Assembly: GCF_003336675.1 (NCBI RefSeq)
Contig: NZ_QPII01000024.1
Span: 1 to 57,068 of the forward strand
Length of the DNA stretch: 57,068 nt
DNA from: Billgrantia montanilacus
Lineage (GTDB): Bacteria; Pseudomonadota; Gammaproteobacteria; Pseudomonadales; Halomonadaceae
Reading direction: 5' to 3'
In this document: piece after piece, positions 45,376 through 53,407 of the stretch
How the letters are laid out: each line of letters begins with the position of its first letter
Numbering within the stretch: the first letter of the stretch is position 1
The notes under the pieces: generated by a model
What the model saw: only the letters and a program-made list of their open reading frames with translations
The model's database searches: none
What the model was told of the DNA's origin: nothing
Translations under genes and position numbers: made by a program

Positions 45376-47101
45376 TCCTTCGCTGCCGATAACCCTGCGC
45401 CCCTGGCTGCGCCTGCTGGCGCGCCGGCGCCGTCGGTTGGTGAACGGTGCTGCGTTGCTGGCGCTCACGCTGGGCTCTGCCATCGGCCTGCTGGCACTCT
45501 CGGGCTGGTTCATTACTGCCAGCGCCCTGACCGGCATGGCGTTGGCGGCGGGGCTCGCGGCGAGCCTCGACGTTCATGTGCCCGGCGGTGGGATACGTAC
45601 CTTCGCCGTGACCCGGACCGTGGCGCGCTACGTCGAGCGACTCTACAACCATGACACGGTGCTGCGGCTGTTGGCCGATCTGCGTGGAACGCTCTTTGCC
45701 GTGATGGCGCGGCTCGACGAGCGTGTGCTGGCTCGTCGGCGGGCCAGCGACTGGCTCAACCGTCTGACTGCCGATATCGACACCCTGGACGGTCTCTACC
45801 TGCGTCTGCTGGCTCCCCCCGTCGTCGCGCTGCTGGCGATCCTGCTGCTGTCGGGCTTTGTGGCGCTGTGGGTGCCCGTGGCGGGTCTGTCGGTGGCGGC
45901 GCTGCTGCTGACTGCCTGGCTGTGGCTTACCGTCGGGCAGGCCTGGCTGGGGATGGCGCCGAGCCACCGCCAGGTCAGCCACGTACAGCGCCTGCGTAGC
46001 CAGGCCATCGAGCATCTGCAGGGTCAGGCGGAACTGGAGGCCTACGGCGCCCGCGACGCACATCGCCGCCTGCTGCTGCAGCGCGAGTCGCAATTGCAGC
46101 AGCTCCAGCGCTCTCTGGGTCGGCTGTCCGGTTTCGGCACGTCGCTGGTCAACCTGGTGGTCGGGCTCGCCATGCTGGCGGCACTCTGGCTGGCCGCGAT
46201 GGCCTGGGAGCAGGGCGGCATCAGCGGGGCCGTGATGGTCATGCTGCCGCTGGCGGTGCTTGCCACGGGGGAGGCGCTGGCGCTGCTGCCCGTGGCCTTC
46301 ACCCACCTGGGGGCGACCCGCGCCGCGGCCGAGCGGCTCAATGAGCTGGTGGCATCCGGGGGCGAGGGCACGAAGCCGGGCCGCGTGGTGCTGCCGGCAG
46401 GGCCGCTGTCGGTTGTTCTGCGGGGGGTGACCCTGCGCTATCCCGGCGCGTTGCAGCCGGCACTGGAGAGTATCGACCTCGCGCTGCCCGCCGGAGCGCG
46501 GCTGGCCCTGACAGGCGCCTCCGGTGCCGGCAAGTCCAGCGTGGCGGCGCTGCTGACGCGCCAGTTGCCAGCGACCCTGGGCGAGATATGGCTGGGTGGC
46601 AGCGCGCTTCATGACATCGAAGAACGATCGCTGCGCGAGCGAGTGGCCATCCTGGGACAGCGCGTCGATCTCTTTCAGGACAGCCTCGCGCACAATCTTT
46701 ACCTGGCCGACCCCAAGGCCAATGAGACTGACCTGTGGCGGGCACTGGCCTGGGTGGAACTCGCGGATTGGGCCGAGTCGCTCCCCCGCGGCCTGGCTAC
46801 CCGGGTGGGTGAGGGCGGGAGTCAGCTCTCGGGGGGGCAGGCGCGTCGCCTCGCCCTGGCGCGGCTGTGGCTGCGTGATCCGGGACTGGTGATCCTCGAC
46901 GAACCCTTTGCCGGGCTGGATGCCGAGTTGGCGGCCAGGCTCTCGGGTCGCCTCGACGGATGGCTCGCTGGTCGCACCGTTGTCTACCTGGTCCACCAGC
47001 TCGCCGGGGACGCCTTCGAGCCCCCGGGCATCACCCGTCATGAGCGCCTCTCCCAGGGGCAGTTGACCGATTGCGCAACGCGCTCCTATCGATCAGGATG
47101 A
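45353..47101 (+). CDS. cydC: CydC, thiol exporter ABC subunit
   Basis: 582 residues from the ATG at 45353, with GGGAG five bases upstream; ATG at 45368 is also possible. It overlaps cydD by 23 bases. N-terminal TM region starts WLRLLARRRRRLVNGAALLALTLGSAIGLLALSGWFITASAL; the ATPase half has Walker A GASGAGKSSVAALL, signature LSGGQARRLALARLWL and Walker B LVILDEPFAGLD. It forms the CydDC heterodimer required for bd oxidase maturation. Confidence 0.92.
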   Translation: MGEATMRDPSLPITLRPWLRLLARRRRRLVNGAALLALTLGSAIGLLALSGWFITASALTGMALAAGLAASLDVHVPGGGIRTFAVTRTVARYVERLYNHDTVLRLLADLRGTLFAVMARLDERVLARRRASDWLNRLTADIDTLDGLYLRLLAPPVVALLAILLLSGFVALWVPVAGLSVAALLLTAWLWLTVGQAWLGMAPSHRQVSHVQRLRSQAIEHLQGQAELEAYGARDAHRRLLLQRESQLQQLQRSLGRLSGFGTSLVNLVVGLAMLAALWLAAMAWEQGGISGAVMVMLPLAVLATGEALALLPVAFTHLGATRAAAERLNELVASGGEGTKPGRVVLPAGPLSVVLRGVTLRYPGALQPALESIDLALPAGARLALTGASGAGKSSVAALLTRQLPATLGEIWLGGSALHDIEERSLRERVAILGQRVDLFQDSLAHNLYLADPKANETDLWRALAWVELADWAESLPRGLATRVGEGGSQLSGGQARRLALARLWLRDPGLVILDEPFAGLDAELAARLSGRLDGWLAGRTVVYLVHQLAGDAFEPPGITRHERLSQGQLTDCATRSYRSG

Positions 47102-47126
47102 AGAGAAACTGACGACGAGGTGACAA

Positions 47127-48122
47127 ATGCGTGACTTCCTTCACCGGCTGCCCAAGGCGGAGCTTCATCTGCATATCGAGGGTTCCCTGGAACCGGAGCT
47201 GATGTTTGCCCTGGCGGAACGAAACGGCATCGCCCTGCCATACGATTCTGTAGAGGCGGTGCGCGCGGCCTACGAGTTCGAGGACCTGCCCGCCTTTCTC
47301 GACCTCTATTACCAGGGCATGAGCGTGCTGAGAACCGCTGAAGACTTCCATGACCTGGCCATGGACTATTTTCGCCGTGCCCATGAGGAAGGGGTGGTGC
47401 ACGTGGAGATGCACTTCGATCCCCAGGCCCACCTGGCTCGTGGCATCGAGCTCGATGTCGTGATGGAGGGGCTGAGCCTGGCGCAGCGTCATGCCGAACG
47501 GGAGCTGGGCATGTCCACGGCACTGATCATGGCCTTCCTGCGGGACAGATCGGCCGAAGAGGCCATGAAAGTGCTGGAAAGCGCGGCGCCCTACTGGGAA
47601 ATGATCGATGCCGTGGGGCTCGATAGCGCCGAGCGGGGACATCCCCCTTCCAAGTTCGCCGAAGTCTTCCAGCGTGCCCGCATGCTCGGCATCCCCAGGG
47701 TCGCCCATGCCGGGGAGGAGGGGCCGCCTGAGTATATTCGTGAAGCGCTGGACCTGCTGGATGTCTGCCGCATCGATCATGGCGTACGCTGCCTGGAAGA
47801 CCGCGAACTCGTCACGCGGCTGCGAGACGAGGCCGTGGTGCTCACCGTCTGTCCGCTCTCCAACGTCAAGCTCAAGGTCGTCGAGCGCATGGAGGATCAC
47901 CCGCTACCCCAACTGCTGGATGCGGGCCTGAGACTGACCATCAATTCCGACGACCCGGCCTATTTCGGCGGCGGGGTGCTCGACAATTACCTGGCCTGTC
48001 ATCAGGCATTTGGCTGGTCCCGGGAAATATTCATTCAATTGGCCGGTACCGCCATCGAAGCGGCCTTCATGAGCGACACCCGCCGCCTCGACCTGCACCG
48101 GCAACTGGCCGCCAGCGCATGA
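47127..48122 (+). CDS. Adenine deaminase (adenosine deaminase-like amidohydrolase)
   Basis: 331 residues of the amidohydrolase TIM barrel. N-terminal HLHIEGS (metal-binding HxH), VAHAGEEGPPEY with the next metal His, RIDHGVRCLED, and NSDDPAYFGG with the catalytic Asp are present. The pattern VGLDSAERGHPPSKF plus VAHAGEEGPPEYIxEALDLL closely matches the Pseudomonas aeruginosa PA0148 type, shown to deaminate adenine to hypoxanthine rather than adenosine. A zinc-dependent cytoplasmic enzyme of purine salvage. The purine permease at 51014 supports this. Alternative: adenosine deaminase. Confidence 0.85.
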   Translation: MRDFLHRLPKAELHLHIEGSLEPELMFALAERNGIALPYDSVEAVRAAYEFEDLPAFLDLYYQGMSVLRTAEDFHDLAMDYFRRAHEEGVVHVEMHFDPQAHLARGIELDVVMEGLSLAQRHAERELGMSTALIMAFLRDRSAEEAMKVLESAAPYWEMIDAVGLDSAERGHPPSKFAEVFQRARMLGIPRVAHAGEEGPPEYIREALDLLDVCRIDHGVRCLEDRELVTRLRDEAVVLTVCPLSNVKLKVVERMEDHPLPQLLDAGLRLTINSDDPAYFGGGVLDNYLACHQAFGWSREIFIQLAGTAIEAAFMSDTRRLDLHRQLAASA

Positions 48123-48148
48123 AAAAGCTCCCGGGTTTCGCCGGGAGC
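48122..48148 (-). terminator. Terminator of the cytochrome c peroxidase gene
   Basis: An 8-bp stem (GCTCCCGG / CCGGGAGC, loop of 6) is followed on the - strand by five T residues. It lies 25 bases past the peroxidase stop and touches the end of the convergent deaminase gene, whose transcript may use the same hairpin without a T-run. Confidence 0.8.
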
Positions 48149-48173
48149 CAGTCGGGGCAGATGCGTCGCAGCG

Positions 48174-49178
48174 CTACGGCAGGGCCGGCACCTCGAAGTC
48201 TGGCATCTCACCGGTCAGGGTGTGCAGGAAGGCGGTGATGTCGGCAATCATCTCCTCATCGAACTCGCGATTCAGCATTTCCTGACCCATGATTGCCACG
48301 GCTTCCTCGAGGGTCTGGGTAGCGCCGTTGTTCATATACGGGTAGGTGACGCCGACGTTGCGCAGGGTCGGGGTACGGAACTTGTACATGTCGGCTTCGT
48401 CGCCTGTCACCTCGAAGCGGCCCACGTCGGTTGAGCCGGGCACCTGGATAGCCCAGAAATTGCTGTCGGTCAGTGCCGGGCCGCTGTGACAGGCGATACA
48501 GCCGGTGTCGACGAAGGCCTGCATGCCGCGTTTTTCCTGCTCGTTGAGCGCATCCATGTCACCATGCAGGTATCTGTCGAACGGTGAGTTCGGCGTATTC
48601 AGCGTACGCTGGAAACTGGCCAGAGCCTGGGCCAGATTCTCCTTGTTGATCGGACTCTCGTCGTCGGGATATGTCTCTGCGAACTTCTCCTGATACAGCT
48701 CGAACTCTTCCAGCCGCTCCAGCGCCATGTCGAGGTCCATGGCCATTTCGATATCGGCCTCGATGGGGCCGAGGGCCTGCCCTTCCAGATCGGGTTCGCG
48801 GCCATCCCAGAACTGGGCGCCGAGGAAGCCGGAATTGAGCACCGTCGGCGTATTGCGCTCACCGATCTGACCATCATGGCCGGTGGCACGGGGGATGCGG
48901 TCGCTCCAGCCAAGTGCCGGATTGTGGCAGGTGGCACAGCTGATCACACCGCTGGAGGAGATGCGCGGCTCGAAGAACAGCATGTTGCCCAGTTCCACCT
49001 TCTCGGGAGTCAGGGAATTGTGTGAGGGTATCGGCGGAAAGTGGGGCAGCGGCTCGAAGCGGTCTCGATAGTCACCAAGGCCGTCTTCGGCCAGGACGCT
49101 ACCGCTGAAGGCGAAGGCGGTTCCCAGTGTCACGGCAGCGACGAGTCGGGCGGGTTGTATAGATTTTTTAGACATCAT
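48174..49178 (-). CDS. Di-heme cytochrome c peroxidase
   Basis: 334 residues. A cleavable signal peptide (SGSVLA, cut after about Ala30) exports it to the periplasm. Two c-type heme sites are visible: CATCH (81-85) and CIACH (227-231). Conserved blocks FFEPRISSSGVISCATCHNP and RNTPTVLNSGFLGAQFWDGRE are typical of MauG/CcpA peroxidases, which reduce H2O2 to water with electrons from a c-type cytochrome or azurin. AGGGGA precedes the double ATG by 7 bases. A perfect FNR/Anr box lies 71 bases upstream of the start. Confidence 0.93.
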   Translation of the reverse strand: MMSKKSIQPARLVAAVTLGTAFAFSGSVLAEDGLGDYRDRFEPLPHFPPIPSHNSLTPEKVELGNMLFFEPRISSSGVISCATCHNPALGWSDRIPRATGHDGQIGERNTPTVLNSGFLGAQFWDGREPDLEGQALGPIEADIEMAMDLDMALERLEEFELYQEKFAETYPDDESPINKENLAQALASFQRTLNTPNSPFDRYLHGDMDALNEQEKRGMQAFVDTGCIACHSGPALTDSNFWAIQVPGSTDVGRFEVTGDEADMYKFRTPTLRNVGVTYPYMNNGATQTLEEAVAIMGQEMLNREFDEEMIADITAFLHTLTGEMPDFEVPALP

Positions 49179-49248
49179 GATAATTCCCCTGGTAGGTGCT
49201 CAATACAGGTCAGGCTCCCATATCCTGACGCCAGCTTATTCCTGTGGC

Positions 49249-49262
49249 TTGATGCATATCAA
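49249..49262. promoter_or_regulatory. Perfect FNR/Anr box
   Basis: TTGATGCATATCAA is the exact FNR/Anr consensus TTGAT-N4-ATCAA. It is 71-84 bases upstream of the peroxidase start and about 140 bases before the divergent msrP start. Pseudomonas ccpA/ccpR genes are activated by Anr under low oxygen, so the peroxidase is the likely target. Confidence 0.85.
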
Positions 49263-49401
49263 CCAACTGAAATGCTCGGAAAAGGGAGGTCGTTGAGGTA
49301 GGTCAAGTTTTCGTCGACTTGAGGTGATATTGGTGGATAAGGTGTTGTAGAAGGTTGCATCGTCAGGATTTTACGCACTGTGATTTGCGTCAGGAGAGGG
49401 C

Positions 49402-50367
49402 ATGGCTCGCTATCGCTATCCGAGAATTCCCGAATCCGAGGTGACCCCGCGTGAGCTGTTCGAGTCGCGCCGACGTCTGCTGCGGGGCGGGCTGGCGCTG
49501 GGTGCTGCCGTCGTTGCCCCCGGTCTGCTCGGGTCGCGTGAGGCTCAAGCGTGGCAGGACCTGTTGGAGGAGCGTCTGTCGGTCGATCTACCCAGCAGGG
49601 AACTGGCCGATGGCGAGTCGTTGACACCCCGGCGTGATATCACCACCTACAACAACTTCTACGAGTTTGGCACCGGCAAGCGAGATCCGGAGACCTATGG
49701 CCATCGACTGGTAACCGACCCCTGGTCGTTGACCATCGAGGGTGAAGTCGACAAGGCAGGCACCTTTGCCCTGGAGGACGTTCTGGCGGGGCAGAGGCTG
49801 GAAGAGCGTATCTATCGCCATCGCTGTGTGGAGGCGTGGTCCAAGGTCATACCCTGGGTCGGGTTTCCTCTGGCCGACCTGCTCAAGCGCCATGGTCCGA
49901 CGTCACGGGCGAACCATGTCATCTTCGAGTCGATTCACGACCCCGACAACCTTCCCGGGCAGCGCCGCTCGATCATCGACTGGCCCTATCGGGAAGCATT
50001 GCGCATCTACGAGGCGATGCATCCTCTAACCCTGCTCGCCGTGGGGCTCTACGGCGAGGTGATGCCGAACCAGAGCGGGGCGCCGATCCGACTGGTGGTG
50101 CCCTGGAAGTATGGCTTCAAGAGCATCAAGTCCATCGTGCGCATCGAGCTGGTCGAGGAGCGCCCCATCACGTCATGGCAAGCGCGCAATCCCGACGAGT
50201 ATGGCTTCTATGCCAACGTCAATCCCGGTGCCGATCATCCCCGCTGGTCCCAGGCCCGTGAACGCCGCATCGGCGAGAGCGGCCGGCGCGAGACCCTGAT
50301 GTTCAATGGCTACGCCGATGAGGTGGCTCATCTCTATGCTGGCATTGATCTGCAACAGCACTACTGA
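49402..50367 (+). CDS. msrP: MsrP, periplasmic methionine sulfoxide reductase, molybdopterin subunit
   Basis: 321 residues. A Tat signal (SRRRLL at 22-27, then a hydrophobic run to EAQA at about 50) exports the folded molybdoenzyme. The Mo-ligand is Cys142 in RHRCVEAWSKVIPWVGFPL; the Mo-MPT fold continues with DWPYREALRIYEAMHPLTLLAVGLYGE. It repairs oxidised methionines in periplasmic proteins using electrons from MsrQ. Start ATG follows CAGGAGAGGGC. msrQ follows 15 bases downstream. Confidence 0.95.
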   Translation: MARYRYPRIPESEVTPRELFESRRRLLRGGLALGAAVVAPGLLGSREAQAWQDLLEERLSVDLPSRELADGESLTPRRDITTYNNFYEFGTGKRDPETYGHRLVTDPWSLTIEGEVDKAGTFALEDVLAGQRLEERIYRHRCVEAWSKVIPWVGFPLADLLKRHGPTSRANHVIFESIHDPDNLPGQRRSIIDWPYREALRIYEAMHPLTLLAVGLYGEVMPNQSGAPIRLVVPWKYGFKSIKSIVRIELVEERPITSWQARNPDEYGFYANVNPGADHPRWSQARERRIGESGRRETLMFNGYADEVAHLYAGIDLQQHY

Positions 50368-50382
50368 AGACGGGGAGCACGA

Positions 50383-50979
50383 GTGAGTCAACGCACCGCA
50401 ATCACTGCCTTTCGGCTGCTGGTGCTGGCGGGCTGTGTCACTCCGGCCGGCTGGCTGGTGTGGCAGTGGTTCTTCGGTGACCTGGGTGCGGTACCCGGTG
50501 AGGCGGTGGTGCACTTTACCGGCATGACGGGACTGACGCTGCTGCTGGTTACCATTGCCTTCAGTCCCGCCTTTCGCTTTACCGGCTGGGTAGGCTTCAT
50601 GGCGGCGCGGCGCCAGATCGGCCTGTGGGCCTTTTTCTGGCTGGTTGCCCATATGCTGGCCTGGATGGGACTGGACCAGTACTGGGATTGGCCCTGGATA
50701 CGGCGGGAAATGATCGAACTGCCCTATATTCGCTACGGCGTTGCCGCGCTGGCGCTATTGGTGCCTTTGGCGCTGACTTCCTTTCGCCGAGTGCAAAAGG
50801 TGATCAGGTATCGTGCCTGGCATTGGCTGCATCGACTCATCTACGTGTCTGCGGCACTGGGTGTGACCCATTTCTGGATCCTGACGCGGGCCGATTACAT
50901 GATCCCGCTGATCTTTGTCGCCGTGCTGACGGGCCTCATCGTGTTCCGAATCGTCGATGCCATGCGCCATCGCCGGTGA
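50383..50979 (+). CDS. msrQ: MsrQ, heme-binding membrane subunit of MsrPQ
   Basis: 198 residues with about six TM helices, start GTG at 50383 with GGGGAGC upstream. Ferric-reductase-type histidines appear in GEAVVHFTG, FFWLVAHMLAW and RAWHWLHRLIYVSAALGVTHFW. It takes electrons from the quinone pool or flavin reductase and passes them to MsrP. Directly after msrP, same transcript. Confidence 0.93.
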   Translation: MSQRTAITAFRLLVLAGCVTPAGWLVWQWFFGDLGAVPGEAVVHFTGMTGLTLLLVTIAFSPAFRFTGWVGFMAARRQIGLWAFFWLVAHMLAWMGLDQYWDWPWIRREMIELPYIRYGVAALALLVPLALTSFRRVQKVIRYRAWHWLHRLIYVSAALGVTHFWILTRADYMIPLIFVAVLTGLIVFRIVDAMRHRR

Positions 50980-50985
50980 CGAGAA

Positions 50986-51005
50986 TGCCGCCATCCCTGG
51001 CGGCA
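50986..51005 (-). terminator. Hairpin between msrQ and the permease gene
   Basis: A perfect 8-bp stem (TGCCGCCA / TGGCGGCA, loop of 4) sits 8 bases past the permease stop. On the - strand it is followed only by TTCTC, so termination strength is uncertain; it may serve both convergent genes. Confidence 0.5.
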
Positions 51006-51013
51006 GCGAACGT

Positions 51014-52393
51014 TCAGTGCGTGGTGACTAGCATGACCACGCTGAGGGCGGCGGAGACCCACATGGCCGGCTTGATCTCCTCGATACGGCCGGTGAAGAG
51101 CTTGATCAGCACAAAGCTGAGAAAGCCGAAGGCGATACCCAGGGTGATCGAGTAGGTCAGCGGCATCAGGATGATGGCCAGGAAGGCGGGGAAGGCCTGG
51201 TCGAACTTCGCCCATTCGATCTTGCTGATCGGCGCCAGCATGAACAGGCCCACCAGTACCAGTGCCGGCGCCGTGGCGATGCCGGGCACCAGCGAGAGCA
51301 GCGGAGACAGGAACAGGAACGGCAGGAACAGCAGGGCGATGGTCACCGCCACCAGGCCGGTACGACCGCCCTGGGCGACGCCGGCACCGGATTCGATGAA
51401 GGTCTGGGCCGCACTGGTACCCAGCGGTGCGGCGATCATCGAGGCGAAGGCGTCGACCGTCATGGAGCGCTTGAGGTTGCGCGGGTTGCCATCCTTGTCC
51501 TTGAGATTGGCGGACTCGGAGAGGGCCATGAAGCACGACAGGGCATCGAAGAAGTTGGTGAACAGCATGACGAAGATGAACGGCAGGTAGGCCACCTTCA
51601 GCGCCCCCCAGATATCCACCTGCATCACCGCGCTGAAGTCGGGCCAGGCTGCCAAGCCGCTCCACTCCACCACCACATCGCCGCCCCAGAGCCTGCCCAT
51701 GGGGGAGGCCAGCAGGGTTGTCAGGGCGATACCCAGGATCAGCGCGCCGTTGAAGCGCAGGATCACCAGGATCGCTGTCGCCATCATGCCGATGAAGAAG
51801 GTGACCATGCTGGCGTCCATATTGCCCAGCGTGACCAGGGTGGCATCGCTACCGACGATGAACCCCGCATTCTTGAAGCCGATGAAGGTGATGAACAGGC
51901 CGATGCCGCAGGTGATCGCGTAGCGCAGCGAAGGGGGAATCGCCTCGATGATCGCCTTGCGGACGTTGAACATGGCCAGGGTGGCGAACAGCACGCCGGA
52001 CCAGAACACGCAGCCCAGTGCCACTTCCCAGGAGAGGCCCGCGCCCTGCACCAGGGTATAGGTGAACAGGGCGTTCATGCCCATGCCCGGTGCAACCAGG
52101 ATCGGGTTGCGGGCATACAGGCCCATGGCCAGGCTGCTCATGAAGCTGATCAGCACCGTGGCCGAGAGAGCGGCGGAGAAGGGGATGCCGGCGTCACTGA
52201 GAATCGCCGGGTTGACCACGATGATGTACATGGAGGCCAGAAAGGTGGCAATGCCGGCGAGGAACTCGGTTCGCAGCGACGAGCCGCGGCGCGTCACGCC
52301 GAAATAGTGGTCCAGCCAGTTGGCGGGTTCCGAGACCTGCTCGGGCGACTGGCCTTGGGCCTTGCCGGCAAGGGAGGAAGAAGTCGGTTCCAT
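51014..52393 (-). CDS. NCS2-family purine permease (AzgA/PbuG-like)
   Basis: 459 residues, about 14 TM segments. Markers of the AzgA branch of NCS2 are TEFLAGIATFLASMYIIVVNPAILSDAGIPF, VAPGMGMNALFTYTLV and SAAQTFIESGAGVAQGGRTGLVAV. Members take up adenine, hypoxanthine or guanine with protons. The adenine deaminase at 47127 and two RutR-like boxes upstream (52454 and 52498) point to nucleobase catabolism. Monocistronic, followed by a weak terminator. Confidence 0.9.
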   Translation of the reverse strand: MEPTSSSLAGKAQGQSPEQVSEPANWLDHYFGVTRRGSSLRTEFLAGIATFLASMYIIVVNPAILSDAGIPFSAALSATVLISFMSSLAMGLYARNPILVAPGMGMNALFTYTLVQGAGLSWEVALGCVFWSGVLFATLAMFNVRKAIIEAIPPSLRYAITCGIGLFITFIGFKNAGFIVGSDATLVTLGNMDASMVTFFIGMMATAILVILRFNGALILGIALTTLLASPMGRLWGGDVVVEWSGLAAWPDFSAVMQVDIWGALKVAYLPFIFVMLFTNFFDALSCFMALSESANLKDKDGNPRNLKRSMTVDAFASMIAAPLGTSAAQTFIESGAGVAQGGRTGLVAVTIALLFLPFLFLSPLLSLVPGIATAPALVLVGLFMLAPISKIEWAKFDQAFPAFLAIILMPLTYSITLGIAFGFLSFVLIKLFTGRIEEIKPAMWVSAALSVVMLVTTH

Positions 52394-52453
52394 AGCTTGT
52401 GTCCATTGTTGTTGGAGAGACGTCAGCGGATGATCTTGTGCGACATGACATGA

Positions 52454-52469
52454 TTGACCATTTGGTCAG
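52454..52469. promoter_or_regulatory. RutR-like operator 1
   Basis: TTGACCATTTGGTCAG matches the published RutR palindrome TTGACCA-N2-TGGTCAA except for the last base. It lies about 60 bases before the purine permease start. RutR is a TetR-family repressor that responds to uracil or thymine and controls pyrimidine and purine breakdown. Confidence 0.7.
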
Positions 52470-52497
52470 GCTCGTTCGGCTACAGCCTAGACGGTAT

Positions 52498-52513
52498 TTG
52501 ACCGATTGGACAA
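52498..52513. promoter_or_regulatory. RutR-like operator 2
   Basis: TTGACCGATTGGACAA differs from TTGACCA-N2-TGGTCAA at two fixed positions. It is centred 44 bases upstream of operator 1, about four helical turns, so the two could be bound together. Confidence 0.5.
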
Positions 52514-52574
52514 GTAGATTGCGACCAAGGTCGTAGTGCCAGAAGGGAGAGAGGCTGGAGACCCCTGTTGCTTG

Positions 52575-52624
52575 GGTAGGCGTTACCTCGAGCGTTTCGC
52601 TTGATTGCGGTAGGTAAAGCCGCA
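52575..52624 (+). repeat. Imperfect direct repeat, left copy, before the toxin-antitoxin pair
   Basis: Starts GGTAGGCGTTACC and ends GCGGTAGGTAAAGCCGCA. About 35 of 44 aligned bases match the copy at 53356-53407, with a 2-base gap before GCCGCA. Each copy also contains an inverted GCGTT-ACCT/AGGTAA pair. The two copies flank the toxin-antitoxin genes; no known element is recognised. Confidence 0.55.
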
Positions 52625-52663
52625 CCAAGTATTTCCGCGGCTCGTCGGCTGAGCCCGCTGTGA

Positions 52664-52699
52664 TTGACTCATCAAAAAAAGTGATACTATAGTGACACT
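52664..52699 (+). promoter_or_regulatory. Promoter and overlapping operator of the toxin-antitoxin operon
   Basis: TTGACT (52664-52669) and TATAGT (52688-52693) give an 18-base spacer; TACTAT three bases earlier is an alternative -10. The -10 lies in an imperfect 20-bp palindrome (52680-52699) with arms AGTG..ACTATAGT..CACT. An operator over the -10 is typical of autorepression by an antitoxin-toxin complex. Confidence 0.65.
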
Positions 52700-52722
52700 A
52701 TTGGTCTGATTCGGGTGAGCCC

Positions 52723-52980
52723 ATGAAAGTCGAGCTTGTTACAAACCTTAAGCGCCAAGCCACGAAGATTCTGGCCGATCTGCATGTGTCAAAGGAGCCG
52801 ATACTGATTACAGAGCACGGTAAGCCATCCGCTTATCTTGTCGATGTACAGGATTATGAGTTCATGCAGCACCGACTCGAGCTGCTTGAGGGGCTCTCAC
52901 GGGGAGAGCGTGCTGTCCTTGAGGGAAGAACGTACAGCCAAGGTGAGGCCAGGGAGAAAATGAGTAAATGGCAAAAGTGA
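52723..52980 (+). CDS. Phd/YefM-family antitoxin
   Basis: 85 residues. The N-terminal half (LKRQATKILADLHVSKEPILITEHGKPSAYLVDVQDYE) is the Phd/YefM dimerisation and DNA-binding fold; the C-terminal tail should neutralise the toxin. ATG at 52723. It overlaps the toxin gene by 13 bases. It likely represses its own promoter at the palindrome 24 bases upstream. Confidence 0.88.
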   Translation: MKVELVTNLKRQATKILADLHVSKEPILITEHGKPSAYLVDVQDYEFMQHRLELLEGLSRGERAVLEGRTYSQGEAREKMSKWQK

Positions 52981-53297
52981 TCTGGACGGAGCCAGCTCTG
53001 CAGGAGTTGGACGCCATTGCTGAGTACATCGCCCTGGATAATCCTGCTGCTGCAGGCCAATTGATCGAAGAGGTTTTCGATAAAGTCGAGCGTTTGGAAG
53101 ATTTCCCTCAATCTGGACGAACTCCTCCGGAGCTCCCTGACTCGGTATACAGAGTGGTAGTGGTTCCACCGGGTCGCATCTTTTCTCGTGAAGAAGGGGG
53201 AAGGGTGTTCGTCCTCTATATCATGCGAGAGGAACGGCAGCTTCGTGCGTTCATGCTTAGGGCAGCTAACCCAAAGACAAGCGATGCGCCGGGCTGA
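52968..53297 (+). CDS. ParE/RelE-family toxin
   Basis: 109 residues. Start MAKVIWTEPALQELDAIAEYIALDNPAAAGQLIEEVFDKVERLEDFPQSGR is the ParE-type helical hairpin, then beta strands YRVVVV and FVLYIMREERQLRAFML. Whether it poisons gyrase (ParE) or cleaves mRNA (RelE) cannot be told; the N-terminal pattern favours ParE. Neutralised by the antitoxin just upstream. Lower GC than the chromosome, consistent with acquisition. Confidence 0.87.
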   Translation: MAKVIWTEPALQELDAIAEYIALDNPAAAGQLIEEVFDKVERLEDFPQSGRTPPELPDSVYRVVVVPPGRIFSREEGGRVFVLYIMREERQLRAFMLRAANPKTSDAPG

Positions 53298-53355
53298 CAA
53301 AAACCGAACAACCTTCACTTATGTTGACAGCGCAAGCACTTTTCCGACAGAGCCT

Positions 53356-53407
53356 GGTAGGCGTTGCCCTCAACGTTTCTCTCGGTTACGGTAGGTAAAA
53401 AGCCGCA
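53356..53407 (+). repeat. Imperfect direct repeat, right copy, after the toxin-antitoxin pair
   Basis: Same sequence type as the copy at 52575-52624, starting GGTAGGCGTTGCC, 781 bases away and enclosing the toxin-antitoxin pair. Confidence 0.55.
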
